A model generated the notes under the pieces. It was not told the origin of the DNA. It saw only the letters and a list, made by a program, of their open reading frames with translations, and did no database searches. Shown here in pieces: positions 6,966 through 13,357 of a stretch of DNA of 14,964 bases. Origin of the DNA: Bacilli bacterium (GTDB lineage: Bacteria; Bacillota_I; Bacilli_A; RFN20; CAG-826); contig JAFZRR010000024.1 in NCBI GenBank assembly GCA_017619815.1, forward strand, positions 1 through 14,964, in the 5' to 3' direction. How positions within the stretch are numbered: position 1 is the first letter of the stretch; every line of letters starts with the position of its first letter. Position numbers and translations under genes: made by a program.

Positions 6966-8479
6966 TGTAAATTGGCCTTTCCTCTAATAATCTTCATCGC
7001 TGGGGTACGGACGAAGTCTTCTTTTCTAATTACTATTTTACTCACTCTCATAAATGAAGGTAATAAATTATTAACTTTATTAACTTCACTACGGATGTAT
7101 TCTTCTGGATTTGCTAATTGGAGTTTAGCGAGTTCCACCATACGTGGATAGACTTGAATGCAGAGTTTTTGGGTTTCTTCATCAAGATAAACCATAGAGT
7201 CTTGGATAATATCTAATTCATCAAATTTATTTTCTAAATCGAATGGAGAAATCTTTTCACCAGTGCTTAACACGATGATTTCTTTGATACGTCCAACGAT
7301 ATATAAGAAACCTTCTTCATCAAATCTCACTAAATCACCAGTTTTAAAGAATCCATCTTCGGAGAATGCATTAGCGTTTTCTTCTGGATCGTTATAGTAA
7401 CAATCCATGACGTTATCGCCTTTAATCCAAAGTTCACCATCCACCACTTTGAGTTCTTGTTCTGGATATGGGAAACCAACGGATGCTGGTTTATAGTCAC
7501 TTCTTGGGTTACCAGAAACTAAGTTTGCGGATTCTGTTAAACCATAACCTGGTAAGAGAATGATATTCATTGGTTTATATTCTTTCACAAGATATGGAGG
7601 AACTGTGGAAGCACCACAGATGATATGTGTTAATGAATCACCTAACATATTCTTTTTAAATTGTTTGGAGAGGTTCAAACACATTTCCGCTAAAGCAGGA
7701 ACCATAACTAAGATAGTTGGTCTAAACATTGCGATATCTCTAAACATATCTTTGTTGTTTTGGCAGATAAATAACGCAGAACCAGTTTGTAAGTTGGTTA
7801 ATAAGTTTCTCACTAAACCAAAAACGTGTGTTAAAGGAAGGATTAACAAGTATCTTTGTCCAAAAACGTCAGGAATACCATAGCAACCATTGCATGAACC
7901 ACGGCATAACGCTTTGTTATTTAATAAAGCACCTTTGCTCTTTCCAGTTGTGCCACCGGTAAAGATAATAACCGCTGGATCTTTTGGACCAACTTCCACG
8001 CTTGGAGCTTTTTCTTCACTAGTTTCCATGACATTAATTAAAGTCATTTTGTGTGGCATAGCGTTAAGTGCGTCAATCTTAGCTTGTAAAGCTGGATGAT
8101 AGACAATAGCCTTCATTTGGAATTTCATTCCACAACCAAATAAAGCTTGTTCTGGTAAGTGTGGAGGTAATAATACCGCACAGCAACCTAATGTTTCTAA
8201 CGCTAAATATGCTTTAGCCCATTCGATTGTGTTTGGTGCAAAAACGCCCACAAAATCGCCTTTCTTAACACCCTTACTTAAAAGGACGCTTCTGAACTTA
8301 GCGACTTCTTCATCTAATTCCGCATATGTGAATTTGCGATTTGGATCCGCTAAAGCGACATCGTTTGCGAATTCTTTTACGGATGTTTCCCATAATTCTT
8401 TAATGGAATCAAAGCATTTAATTCTTTCAATGTTTTCTTTGCTTGTGTAATTTGCGAAGACGTTTTCAACGTATTTCAT
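6962..8479 (-). CDS. AMP-forming acyl ligase (acyl-ACP or acyl-CoA synthetase)
   Basis: A 505-residue ANL-superfamily enzyme: it activates a carboxylic acid with ATP to an acyl-adenylate and passes it to a thiol. Core motifs are present in order: P-loop FTGGTTGKSKG (173-183), PLTHVFG (215-221), GYGLTES (311-317), TGDLVRF (380-386), VGRIKE (395-400) and the catalytic C-terminal Lys496 in RTPAMKIIRGK. The sequence looks like long-chain acyl ligases rather than amino-acid adenylating domains. Since an ACP and a PPTase gene overlap its 3' end, the thiol acceptor is probably the holo-ACP, as in AasS-type acyl-ACP synthetases; CoA remains possible. The start is 1 nt after the PlsC stop, with a weak GAGGGG site 8 nt upstream. 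Confidence 0.92.
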   Translation of the reverse strand: MKYVENVFANYTSKENIERIKCFDSIKELWETSVKEFANDVALADPNRKFTYAELDEEVAKFRSVLLSKGVKKGDFVGVFAPNTIEWAKAYLALETLGCCAVLLPPHLPEQALFGCGMKFQMKAIVYHPALQAKIDALNAMPHKMTLINVMETSEEKAPSVEVGPKDPAVIIFTGGTTGKSKGALLNNKALCRGSCNGCYGIPDVFGQRYLLILPLTHVFGLVRNLLTNLQTGSALFICQNNKDMFRDIAMFRPTILVMVPALAEMCLNLSKQFKKNMLGDSLTHIICGASTVPPYLVKEYKPMNIILLPGYGLTESANLVSGNPRSDYKPASVGFPYPEQELKVVDGELWIKGDNVMDCYYNDPEENANAFSEDGFFKTGDLVRFDEEGFLYIVGRIKEIIVLSTGEKISPFDLENKFDELDIIQDSMVYLDEETQKLCIQVYPRMVELAKLQLANPEEYIRSEVNKVNNLLPSFMRVSKIVIRKEDFVRTPAMKIIRGKANLQ

Positions 8480-8480
8480 A

Positions 8481-9140
8481 TTATTTACCCCTCTTATAAA
8501 ATTCTTTGAGTTCTAATTCTTTTTCGAATAAATATTTCGTGGCTTCTTCTATTTTATCCATGCCCATATTCTCACCGAATTTCTCTTTTAGATTAATTGG
8601 TTCACCCATGACAATTCTTTGTCTTTTCCAGGCGTTTCCCCTTATTTCTCGATAAACGGGGATAATTGGGACATTAGCTTGATAGGCCATTAAGATTGCA
8701 CCACTTTTGAATGGAGACATTTTATCTTCTCCCCAAGAGATATGTCCTTCAGGGAAGATCGCCACCATATTTCCACCTTCCAGTCTCATGACAATTTCGC
8801 GAATTGTTTTAAGTGAAGGTTTTTCTCTATCCACTGGAATACATCCAGAATTTCCAAAGAAGAACGCTCTAAATTTGTTATCAAACAGTTCTTTCATCAC
8901 GATGAAGTGAAGTCTTCTATACCAAAACGTCGCATGTAAGACCATTGGATCAGAGAACAATAAGTGGTTAGAAACAACAAGCGCTCCACCTTTTCTAATC
9001 TTTTTCTTTGCTTCTTTAGAAACGTAGATTTTCTTAATACGATACCAAAAGAAAAGAGGCCACCCCGACCATTTGAAAATGTCATATAAAAACTTTTTGA
9101 AGTTAAAGAAGTGGGCCTTGTAAGGATTTTTCTTTTTCAT
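8481..9140 (-). CDS. 1-acylglycerol-3-phosphate acyltransferase (PlsC family)
   Basis: Members of this membrane-associated family transfer an acyl group from acyl-ACP or acyl-CoA to the free hydroxyl of lysophosphatidic acid or a related lipid. The 219 residues show motif I NHLLFSD (H59 and D64, the H-x4-D pair), motif II GCIPVDRE (99-106), motif III FPEGHIS (129-135) and the proline-containing NVPIIPVY of motif IV. The basic, aromatic N-terminus (1-35) probably lies on the membrane. It is the first gene of the seven-gene lipid operon, with a promoter directly at its ATG and no ribosome binding site. Whether its acceptor is the phospholipid precursor or a special glycolipid cannot be told from sequence. 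Confidence 0.92.
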   Translation of the reverse strand: MKKKNPYKAHFFNFKKFLYDIFKWSGWPLFFWYRIKKIYVSKEAKKKIRKGGALVVSNHLLFSDPMVLHATFWYRRLHFIVMKELFDNKFRAFFFGNSGCIPVDREKPSLKTIREIVMRLEGGNMVAIFPEGHISWGEDKMSPFKSGAILMAYQANVPIIPVYREIRGNAWKRQRIVMGEPINLKEKFGENMGMDKIEEATKYLFEKELELKEFYKRGK

Positions 9141-9147
9141 AAGAATA

Positions 9148-9165
9148 ATTATACAAATTGTATAA
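9148..9165 (-). promoter_or_regulatory. Leaderless promoter and inverted repeat of the lipid operon
   Basis: TATAAT on the minus strand (9148-9153) ends exactly 7 nt before the PlsC ATG, so transcription should start at the start codon. It is overlapped by the inverted repeat TTATACAA-A-TTGTATAA (9149-9165), placed to act as an operator. The 7-mer TTGTATA also makes up the palindrome near the XRE gene (2461-2474), in the opposite arrangement. No clear -35 box. Confidence 0.55.
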
Positions 9166-9212
9166 AAACTTGCTATGTATTTATGAAATATAGTGACAAT
9201 TAATTAGAAATG

Positions 9213-10232
9213 TTAATAAGATGGGAACATCTTTCTAAATAGCCATGAGAATGGGATGTTAATAAATCCACTAGCGATGACTATTATAGGCACCATGACA
9301 CCTGGGTGCCAACGGAACAAACTAACAGTTAAAAGTAAGAAGCCGAATATGGTTTCCATTTTAATCGCTCCAAAGAGTAAATCTTTGAAGGTTCTTCTAA
9401 AGAAGTTCTTCGTTGGATAGATGATATTTTCGAGTAAAAAATAAAGTAAAAATACTGCGGTATAAACAATGTGAACAATACCCACAAGCGACATTTCTAC
9501 TTTTAATAATCCAAAGATTAATAAAAACATCAATAAGGCGTAACAAATTAACGCCGGAATTGCGTGAACAAAAATGATGGTTTGAATTCTAAATGTATCT
9601 CTAAATGGAGCGAAGTGACTTCTGGAATTGTTATCTAAATAGATAGTTTCAATTTCTAAGGTGTATAAAGGTGCTTGCATCAATTGGAAAGAAACGATTT
9701 GGTTCATTTCGTATTCATATCTATTGCCTTTTGTTTTTAACAAAGTTGGAAGATATCTGACTGGGAATCCTCTTAGTCCACATTGATCATCTTGGATATA
9801 TTGTTTGGTTAATAATGAACGTGTAGTTTTGGAAAACTCATTTCCAAATTTGCTTCTAAATGGCACTTCTTTTCCGAAGTGTCTGACACCGAACACCAAT
9901 TGGTCGGTTTCCATGAGTTTTTCGTATACACGAATGATGTCTTTAAGTGAGTGTTGTCCATCACCGTCCGCAGTGATGATAAATCTCGCCTCTGGGAAGA
10001 GTTCTTTAATCCTCCTATAACCATGTTTCATCGCATAGCCTTTTCCTCTATTCTTTTCATAAGAAAGATAGGTAACTTGATCTTTCACCATGTCAAAGAC
10101 ATGCTCAAACTCTGGTCCTGAACCATCATTGACCACTAAAATTGGGAAGTCGTTTTCTCTTAATTCTTTAACGACATTCACCAACAAATCATCTGGCTCA
10201 TAGCTAGGGATTAATATAACTGCTTCTTTCAT
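9213..10232 (-). CDS. Family 2 glycosyltransferase with C-terminal membrane domain
   Basis: Residues 1-210 form a GT-A fold of the dolichyl/polyprenyl-phosphate sugar synthase kind: IPSYEPDD (8-15), VVNDGSG (33-39), NRGKGYAMKHG (61-71), the metal-binding TADGDGQH (87-94) and DDQCGLRGF (148-156). Residues about 219-328 hold four hydrophobic segments. Such enzymes move a sugar from a nucleotide donor to polyprenyl phosphate or to a membrane lipid, for example in glycolipid or wall polymer synthesis. I place the start at 10232 (MKEAVILIPS), where family homology begins, not at 10262, since the -10 box lies between the two. It stands between a four-helix membrane protein and the lipid operon and could glycosylate a lipid made there, but that link is only by position. 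Confidence 0.85.
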   Translation of the reverse strand: MKEAVILIPSYEPDDLLVNVVKELRENDFPILVVNDGSGPEFEHVFDMVKDQVTYLSYEKNRGKGYAMKHGYRRIKELFPEARFIITADGDGQHSLKDIIRVYEKLMETDQLVFGVRHFGKEVPFRSKFGNEFSKTTRSLLTKQYIQDDQCGLRGFPVRYLPTLLKTKGNRYEYEMNQIVSFQLMQAPLYTLEIETIYLDNNSRSHFAPFRDTFRIQTIIFVHAIPALICYALLMFLLIFGLLKVEMSLVGIVHIVYTAVFLLYFLLENIIYPTKNFFRRTFKDLLFGAIKMETIFGFLLLTVSLFRWHPGVMVPIIVIASGFINIPFSWLFRKMFPSY

Positions 10233-10242
10233 GTTGCAATTT

Positions 10243-10248
10243 ATTATA
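10243..10248 (-). promoter_or_regulatory. -10 box of the glycosyltransferase gene
   Basis: TATAAT lies 10 nt before the ATG at 10232, without a ribosome binding site, so the leader would be only about 3 nt. The box lies within the longer reading frame that starts at 10262, which argues for the shorter protein. Confidence 0.5.
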
Positions 10249-10263
10249 TATATTTTACACAAA

Positions 10264-10287
10264 ATAAAAAACCACTTTTTAAGTGGC
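10264..10287 (-). terminator. Rho-independent terminator of the 146-residue membrane protein gene
   Basis: Minus-strand GCCACTT-AAA-AAGTGGT forms a 7-bp hairpin (10271-10287, with one G-U pair) followed by TTTTTATTTT. It lies 23 nt after the stop at 10311. Confidence 0.85.
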
Positions 10288-10310
10288 TTTTCATATAAAT
10301 ACTTAGTTAA

Positions 10311-10751
10311 TTATTCTTTTGGTTGATCTTGTGGAGCTTGTTGATTTTGAATCAAATCCTTGGAAGGAATGATGGCCATAGAAGCACCCGCAATTGCTAG
10401 AGCATTTGGCAAAATGAAGAATGGTAAGATAACCATAACACCATTTGGATCAATGCCGTTATTTTCACCACTGACAATGATAATTAAATAAATTGTGGCA
10501 AATAATTGTAAGGCTGCGGCAACCATTGAAAGAATTGGGCCACCAAGTCTTGTGCTCTTAATGAGAATGGAACCAATGATGGCTAAAACACCACCAAGCA
10601 TACCACCGAGCAATAAAACCATAGCAGCGGTTTGATGATGGAAACCGAAATAGAAAACGAAGTAAGCAATAAATGCGACAACTGTTTCAATAATTCCAGA
10701 GGCTAAAACTAAACCCATGCCACTATTTCTTAAACTGTTTTTCTTGTCCAT
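10311..10751 (-). CDS. Small four-helix membrane protein, unknown function
   Basis: A 146-residue protein with hydrophobic segments at about 11-35, 41-64, 69-94 and 103-126, a Gly/Ala-rich core (GGMLGGVLAIIGSIL) and a polar Gln/Pro-rich tail NQQAPQDQPKE. Compact four-helix proteins of this kind are frequent in Firmicutes (for example DUF4064-like proteins), but I cannot assign a family firmly. It has its own extended -10 promoter, an AAGGAG ribosome binding site 8 nt before the ATG, and its own terminator, so it is a single-gene unit between the tmRNA and the glycosyltransferase gene. Confidence 0.8.
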   Translation of the reverse strand: MDKKNSLRNSGMGLVLASGIIETVVAFIAYFVFYFGFHHQTAAMVLLLGGMLGGVLAIIGSILIKSTRLGGPILSMVAAALQLFATIYLIIIVSGENNGIDPNGVMVILPFFILPNALAIAGASMAIIPSKDLIQNQQAPQDQPKE

Positions 10752-10759
10752 AGGGATTT

Positions 10760-10786
10760 CTCCTTTACGTTTCTAACATTTTACCA
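10760..10786 (-). promoter_or_regulatory. Extended -10 promoter and ribosome binding site of the 146-residue gene
   Basis: Minus-strand TGGTAAAAT (10778-10786) fits an extended -10 element; AAGGAG (10760-10765) lies 8 nt before the ATG at 10751. No clear -35 box, as is usual with an extended -10. Confidence 0.55.
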
Positions 10787-10810
10787 TGGAAGAGGTTAAT
10801 AAAAGAAAAC

Positions 10811-10836
10811 AAAAATAAAAAGCACACAAGTGTGCT
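10811..10836 (-). terminator. Rho-independent terminator of the tmRNA
   Basis: Minus-strand AGCACAC-TT-GTGTGCT (10821-10836) followed by TTTTATTTTT. It starts 12 nt after the encoded CCA end of the tmRNA. Confidence 0.9.
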
Positions 10837-10848
10837 TATTATTCGATT

Positions 10849-11244
10849 TGGTGGAGTCGAGGGTGTCGAAACCCTGTCCAGGGATGGCCCATCAATAACG
10901 CCTACAGTTTAGACGATATTTTAGTTTTTAACGTACTTTCATATATCGACTCATTACAGTACGCGAGACTTTCCTAATTTCGAAGACGACTAACAAGTCC
11001 ACTTCCATCTTCTATCCTTTTGGTATGACACCCTGACCAAGCGTGAAAGGAGAAAACCTTGGAGGATGCTTTGCCCTATCTAAAGAGACAGGAACCCTAT
11101 GTCGGGAGCAATTATGCTAAGCAAAGAGATTGAGCTCTAGGAGCTCTCATATAACTGTTGTCAGTTATTTTTGTTTTGATGATAACGTCATCACTCGACT
11201 GCAGTTAGAGCCAAGCACATCTCTGTCGAATCCAATACGACCCC
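10849..11244 (-). ncRNA. ssrA: tmRNA (transfer-messenger RNA)
   Basis: tmRNA rescues ribosomes stalled on broken mRNAs and adds a degradation tag. The 5' end GGGGTCGTATTGGATTCGACAG carries the conserved GGATTCGACAG of tmRNA D-loop regions (split here as two motifs GGGGTCG and GGATTCGACAG), and the 3' end reads CGACTCCACCA. The first seven and last seven acceptor bases pair (GGGGTCG with CGACTCC, including one G-U), and CCA is encoded. The length of 396 nt is usual for a one-piece tmRNA. The T-arm is unusual: AGGGT and ACCCT enclose only TTCGAC, six bases instead of seven. A reading frame for a tag lies at 11162-11112. The gene has its own terminator and no coding neighbour in its unit. SmpB is not in the window. 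Confidence 0.95.
11112..11162 (-). other. tmRNA tag-peptide reading frame
   Basis: Starting at a GAC resume codon after AATAACT the frame reads DNSYMRAPRAQSLCLA and then TAA. It is the only one of the three frames open through this region. GAC or GAT as resume codon is known from mycoplasmal tmRNAs. The end LCLA differs from the common ALAA. The exact resume codon is inferred by position. Confidence 0.7.
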
Positions 11245-11270
11245 ATGTGTTACTACTTTGTAGTGAGGTT

Positions 11271-11276
11271 AATATA
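11271..11276 (-). promoter_or_regulatory. Possible -10 box of the tmRNA gene
   Basis: Minus-strand TATATT would start transcription near 11264, giving a leader of about 20 nt before the mature 5' end. That leader contains the inverted repeat ACTAC-AAA-GTAGT (11252-11264). No good -35 box, so this is tentative. Confidence 0.35.
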
Positions 11277-11320
11277 TCACTTAGTGAAGCTTTTTGAAAC
11301 AACTATTTATATTAAACTAT

Positions 11321-11349
11321 TTGAAAAATAGCAACGTATAACATACAAT
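11321..11349 (+). promoter_or_regulatory. Sigma-A-type promoter of the 367-residue membrane protein gene
   Basis: TTGAAA (11321-11326) and TACAAT (11344-11349) are separated by exactly 17 nt. Transcription would start near 11356, and GGAAG (11362-11366) lies 7 nt before the ATG at 11374. This is the best two-box promoter in the window. Confidence 0.75.
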
Positions 11350-11373
11350 TATCAAGCGAACGGAAGAAATATT

Positions 11374-12477
11374 ATGACAGCAAAAACAAAAAATACATTA
11401 AGACTATTATTCGGAAACCTAGTCAATAATAACATCGCAATTGAAGGGGCTAAAACTCTTCCATGGTGGGTCGCCACATTGATGTTTGTGATAGGTTCCT
11501 TCTTACCAGTTATTCCTATTATGGTTAACGCCTCTAAAACAAAAGGTTCAGACTTTGTCAGTGCTTATACATATAGTTATGATCAAGCCTTAGTCTCTTG
11601 TGGTGTTCAACTCAAAACAGAAAGTCTTTACGACTTTAAAGTTGAAGAACAACAATTAGTCGGTTATCACCGCGAAAACACCTCTGAAGATTTCGTGAAA
11701 ATGGAATCCTTATGGGTGGAAAACAAAGACTTAACACCAGTTGCATCTTTCAATAGAGTTTTTGAAGGAACAACCGAACGCGCATTAAACGTCTATTACA
11801 CAGATAGACCAGTAAGTGGCAAAGTTAATAGCGTTTCTACATTAATGAGCGCAATTACCGCACAAAAATACGTCCTCGGTACTGATGAGATTTATAACTC
11901 TGAAGTTCATACCGAAGTTGATGCGAAGAAAGGTGTCTATATTCCTTCTTATATCATTCTTTATAAAACAGGTTTATATTCCGTTATTTACAAAACTGGA
12001 ACCACCACTGCCTTCAAATCCACATATGCTGGACTTGACTGGAAACATGCAGACTTTGAAAACTTATTAGATAAAGTCGCCACTGTGGAAGGTAAAGAAA
12101 TGAACATCAATGATAAGACATATGTCGATGCTTCATTCGCCAATTGGAAAGCTGTCTTCAATGATTCCTATCTCAATCAAAGAGTGAAAACATTCTGGAT
12201 GAATTCCGGTATGTATTACGGTATTTATCTCATCTTATGTGTCTTCATGGGCTTAATGATCTTCTTATTAACCCGTGGTAAAGCTAATCCAAATAGAGGT
12301 CTTACCTTCTGGATTACCACAAAGATTTCTTGGATTGCCTGTGTTGCACCTGCTATCTTAGCGATGATTGTGAGCTTCTTCTGGAGCGCTGCTGCTGGAC
12401 TTGGCTTCATCGTCTTATTCGGCTTAAGAATTATGTGGTTATCAATGAGAAGTTTATCTCCTCAACAACAAGCATAA
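11374..12477 (+). CDS. Membrane protein with large extracytoplasmic domain, DUF1189-like layout
   Basis: A 367-residue protein. One helix at about 30-51 is followed by roughly 225 polar residues (52-276) and then three hydrophobic segments at about 280-300, 316-336 and 337-357, with a short polar C-terminus. By the positive-inside rule the middle domain should lie outside. This order (one helix, outside domain, three helices) is like that of DUF1189/MalA-type Firmicutes proteins, but I see no motif that proves it. There are no Cys pairs or catalytic motifs that I can identify. It is a single-gene unit with a good promoter and a strong terminator, divergent from the tmRNA. Codon use (many ACC, GTC, CTC) is slightly more C-rich than in the minus-strand genes. 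Confidence 0.8.
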   Translation: MTAKTKNTLRLLFGNLVNNNIAIEGAKTLPWWVATLMFVIGSFLPVIPIMVNASKTKGSDFVSAYTYSYDQALVSCGVQLKTESLYDFKVEEQQLVGYHRENTSEDFVKMESLWVENKDLTPVASFNRVFEGTTERALNVYYTDRPVSGKVNSVSTLMSAITAQKYVLGTDEIYNSEVHTEVDAKKGVYIPSYIILYKTGLYSVIYKTGTTTAFKSTYAGLDWKHADFENLLDKVATVEGKEMNINDKTYVDASFANWKAVFNDSYLNQRVKTFWMNSGMYYGIYLILCVFMGLMIFLLTRGKANPNRGLTFWITTKISWIACVAPAILAMIVSFFWSAAAGLGFIVLFGLRIMWLSMRSLSPQQQA

Positions 12478-12493
12478 TTATTACAAAATAATA

Positions 12494-12527
12494 AAAAATG
12501 GAATCGCACTGATTCCATTTTTCTTTT
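12494..12527. terminator. Bidirectional rho-independent terminator
   Basis: AAAAATGGAATC (12494-12505) and GATTCCATTTTT (12511-12522) pair over 12 bp with loop GCACT; T-runs follow on both strands. It separates the convergent 11374 gene and the dnaB-walJ-rlmH operon, whose last stop is at 12540. Confidence 0.9.
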
Positions 12528-12539
12528 CCTTATTTAATA

Positions 12540-12881
12540 TTAATCTCCGTAATCTGAACCACGAGATTTATCTTCCACAAATATTTGAAGTGGATCGGTA
12601 ACATCGGTGACTTCTAAGAAGATATATCCTTCGACTTCTGTTTGAGGGAATTCGAAGTTACCCACAAAGACGACTTTCTTATTCTTTTTCACAATCTCAA
12701 TCATGTGATTAATGATGCGTTTGTAGTCTTGTTCGGTATGTCTTTCTTTAAAACCTTTTAGTTGTGTATAAAACACTGGTTCAATATAAAAATCTTCACC
12801 GTTTTCTAAAATATAGTGATTACAGAACGGATTGTTTTTATCCATTTCTAACTTATATTGTTCAAATTCTTCGTAAATCAT
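12540..12881 (-). CDS. Hypothetical protein, 113 residues, coupled to rlmH
   Basis: A soluble, acidic protein without signal peptide or membrane segment. Predicted alternation is a helix at the start (IYEEFEQYKLEM), strands YIEPVFYT, a helix with DYKRIINHMIEIVKKN, then strands VVFVGNFEF and GYIFLEVTDVT and a polar end SRGSDYGD. I recognise no family. The ATG overlaps the stop of rlmH (ATGA), so it is translated together with rlmH as the last gene of the operon, in front of the bidirectional terminator. A role beside ribosome maturation would fit the position but has no other support. Confidence 0.75.
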   Translation of the reverse strand: MIYEEFEQYKLEMDKNNPFCNHYILENGEDFYIEPVFYTQLKGFKERHTEQDYKRIINHMIEIVKKNKKVVFVGNFEFPQTEVEGYIFLEVTDVTDPLQIFVEDKSRGSDYGD

Positions 12882-13357
12882 TTGTGGTACGTCTCGTTTC
12901 TATTTATTTTAAATGCGCGATATATTTGTTCAAGTAATATGAGTCTAGTCATTTGATGTAAGAAAGTCATCTTACTCAAAGATATTGAGTCATTACATCT
13001 ATTCTTTAATTCATCGCTAAGTCCATAAGAACCACCGATGACAAATGATATATTTGAGCCACCAGAGACGAATTTCTTACTTAAGTAATCCGCAAAGTCA
13101 GGTGATGACATTTCTTTCTTATTTAAGTCTAAACCGATTAAATAATCGTTAGTTTTAAGTAACTTGAGCACTCTTTGTCCTTCTATATCAATGGCTTTCT
13201 TAATTTCTGAAGGATGAGGATTATCAACGATTGGTTCATCGTTAACTTCAATAATCTCAATTTGAGAATAAGGTTTTATTCTTTCTAAATATTCATTAAT
13301 ACCATCTTTAAGGTATTTTTCTTTTATTTTTCCAATAGCGAATATCTTAATTTTCAT
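12878..13357 (-). CDS. rlmH: 23S rRNA (pseudouridine1915-N3)-methyltransferase RlmH
   Basis: RlmH is a SPOUT (knotted) methyltransferase that uses S-adenosylmethionine to methylate pseudouridine 1915 in helix 69 of 23S rRNA on 70S ribosomes. The 159 residues equal the usual family length and begin MKIKIFAIGKIKEKYLKDGI. The SAM-binding knot shows SFVIGGSYGLSDE and the C-terminal signature MTFLHQMTRLILLEQIYRAF followed by KINRNETYHK, nearly as in Bacillus. I start at ATG 13357, 8 nt after GGAGG; ATG 13363 is too near to it and 13429 is far upstream of the family start. The gene overlaps the end of walJ by 11 nt and ends in TGA overlapping the next start. Confidence 0.97.
   Translation of the reverse strand: MKIKIFAIGKIKEKYLKDGINEYLERIKPYSQIEIIEVNDEPIVDNPHPSEIKKAIDIEGQRVLKLLKTNDYLIGLDLNKKEMSSPDFADYLSKKFVSGGSNISFVIGGSYGLSDELKNRCNDSISLSKMTFLHQMTRLILLEQIYRAFKINRNETYHK

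Noticed and set aside
6714..8479. Peptide-synthetase or D-alanylation (dlt) system
   Set aside because: The ligase resembles acyl ligases, no condensation domain, DltB or DltD is present, and the surrounding genes handle lipids.
10233..10262. Longer start of the glycosyltransferase (ten extra residues)
   Set aside because: The family homology begins at MKEAVILIPS, there is no ribosome binding site, and the -10 box lies inside this extension.
10849..10890. A tRNA gene at the CCA-ending element
   Set aside because: There is no anticodon arm; the partner of the acceptor stem lies nearly 400 nt away at 11238-11244, which is the tmRNA layout.
12878..12880. Mycoplasma-type code with TGA as Trp
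   Set aside because: TGA ends rlmH and the AMP-ligase at exactly the family-expected positions, and Trp is encoded by TGG.
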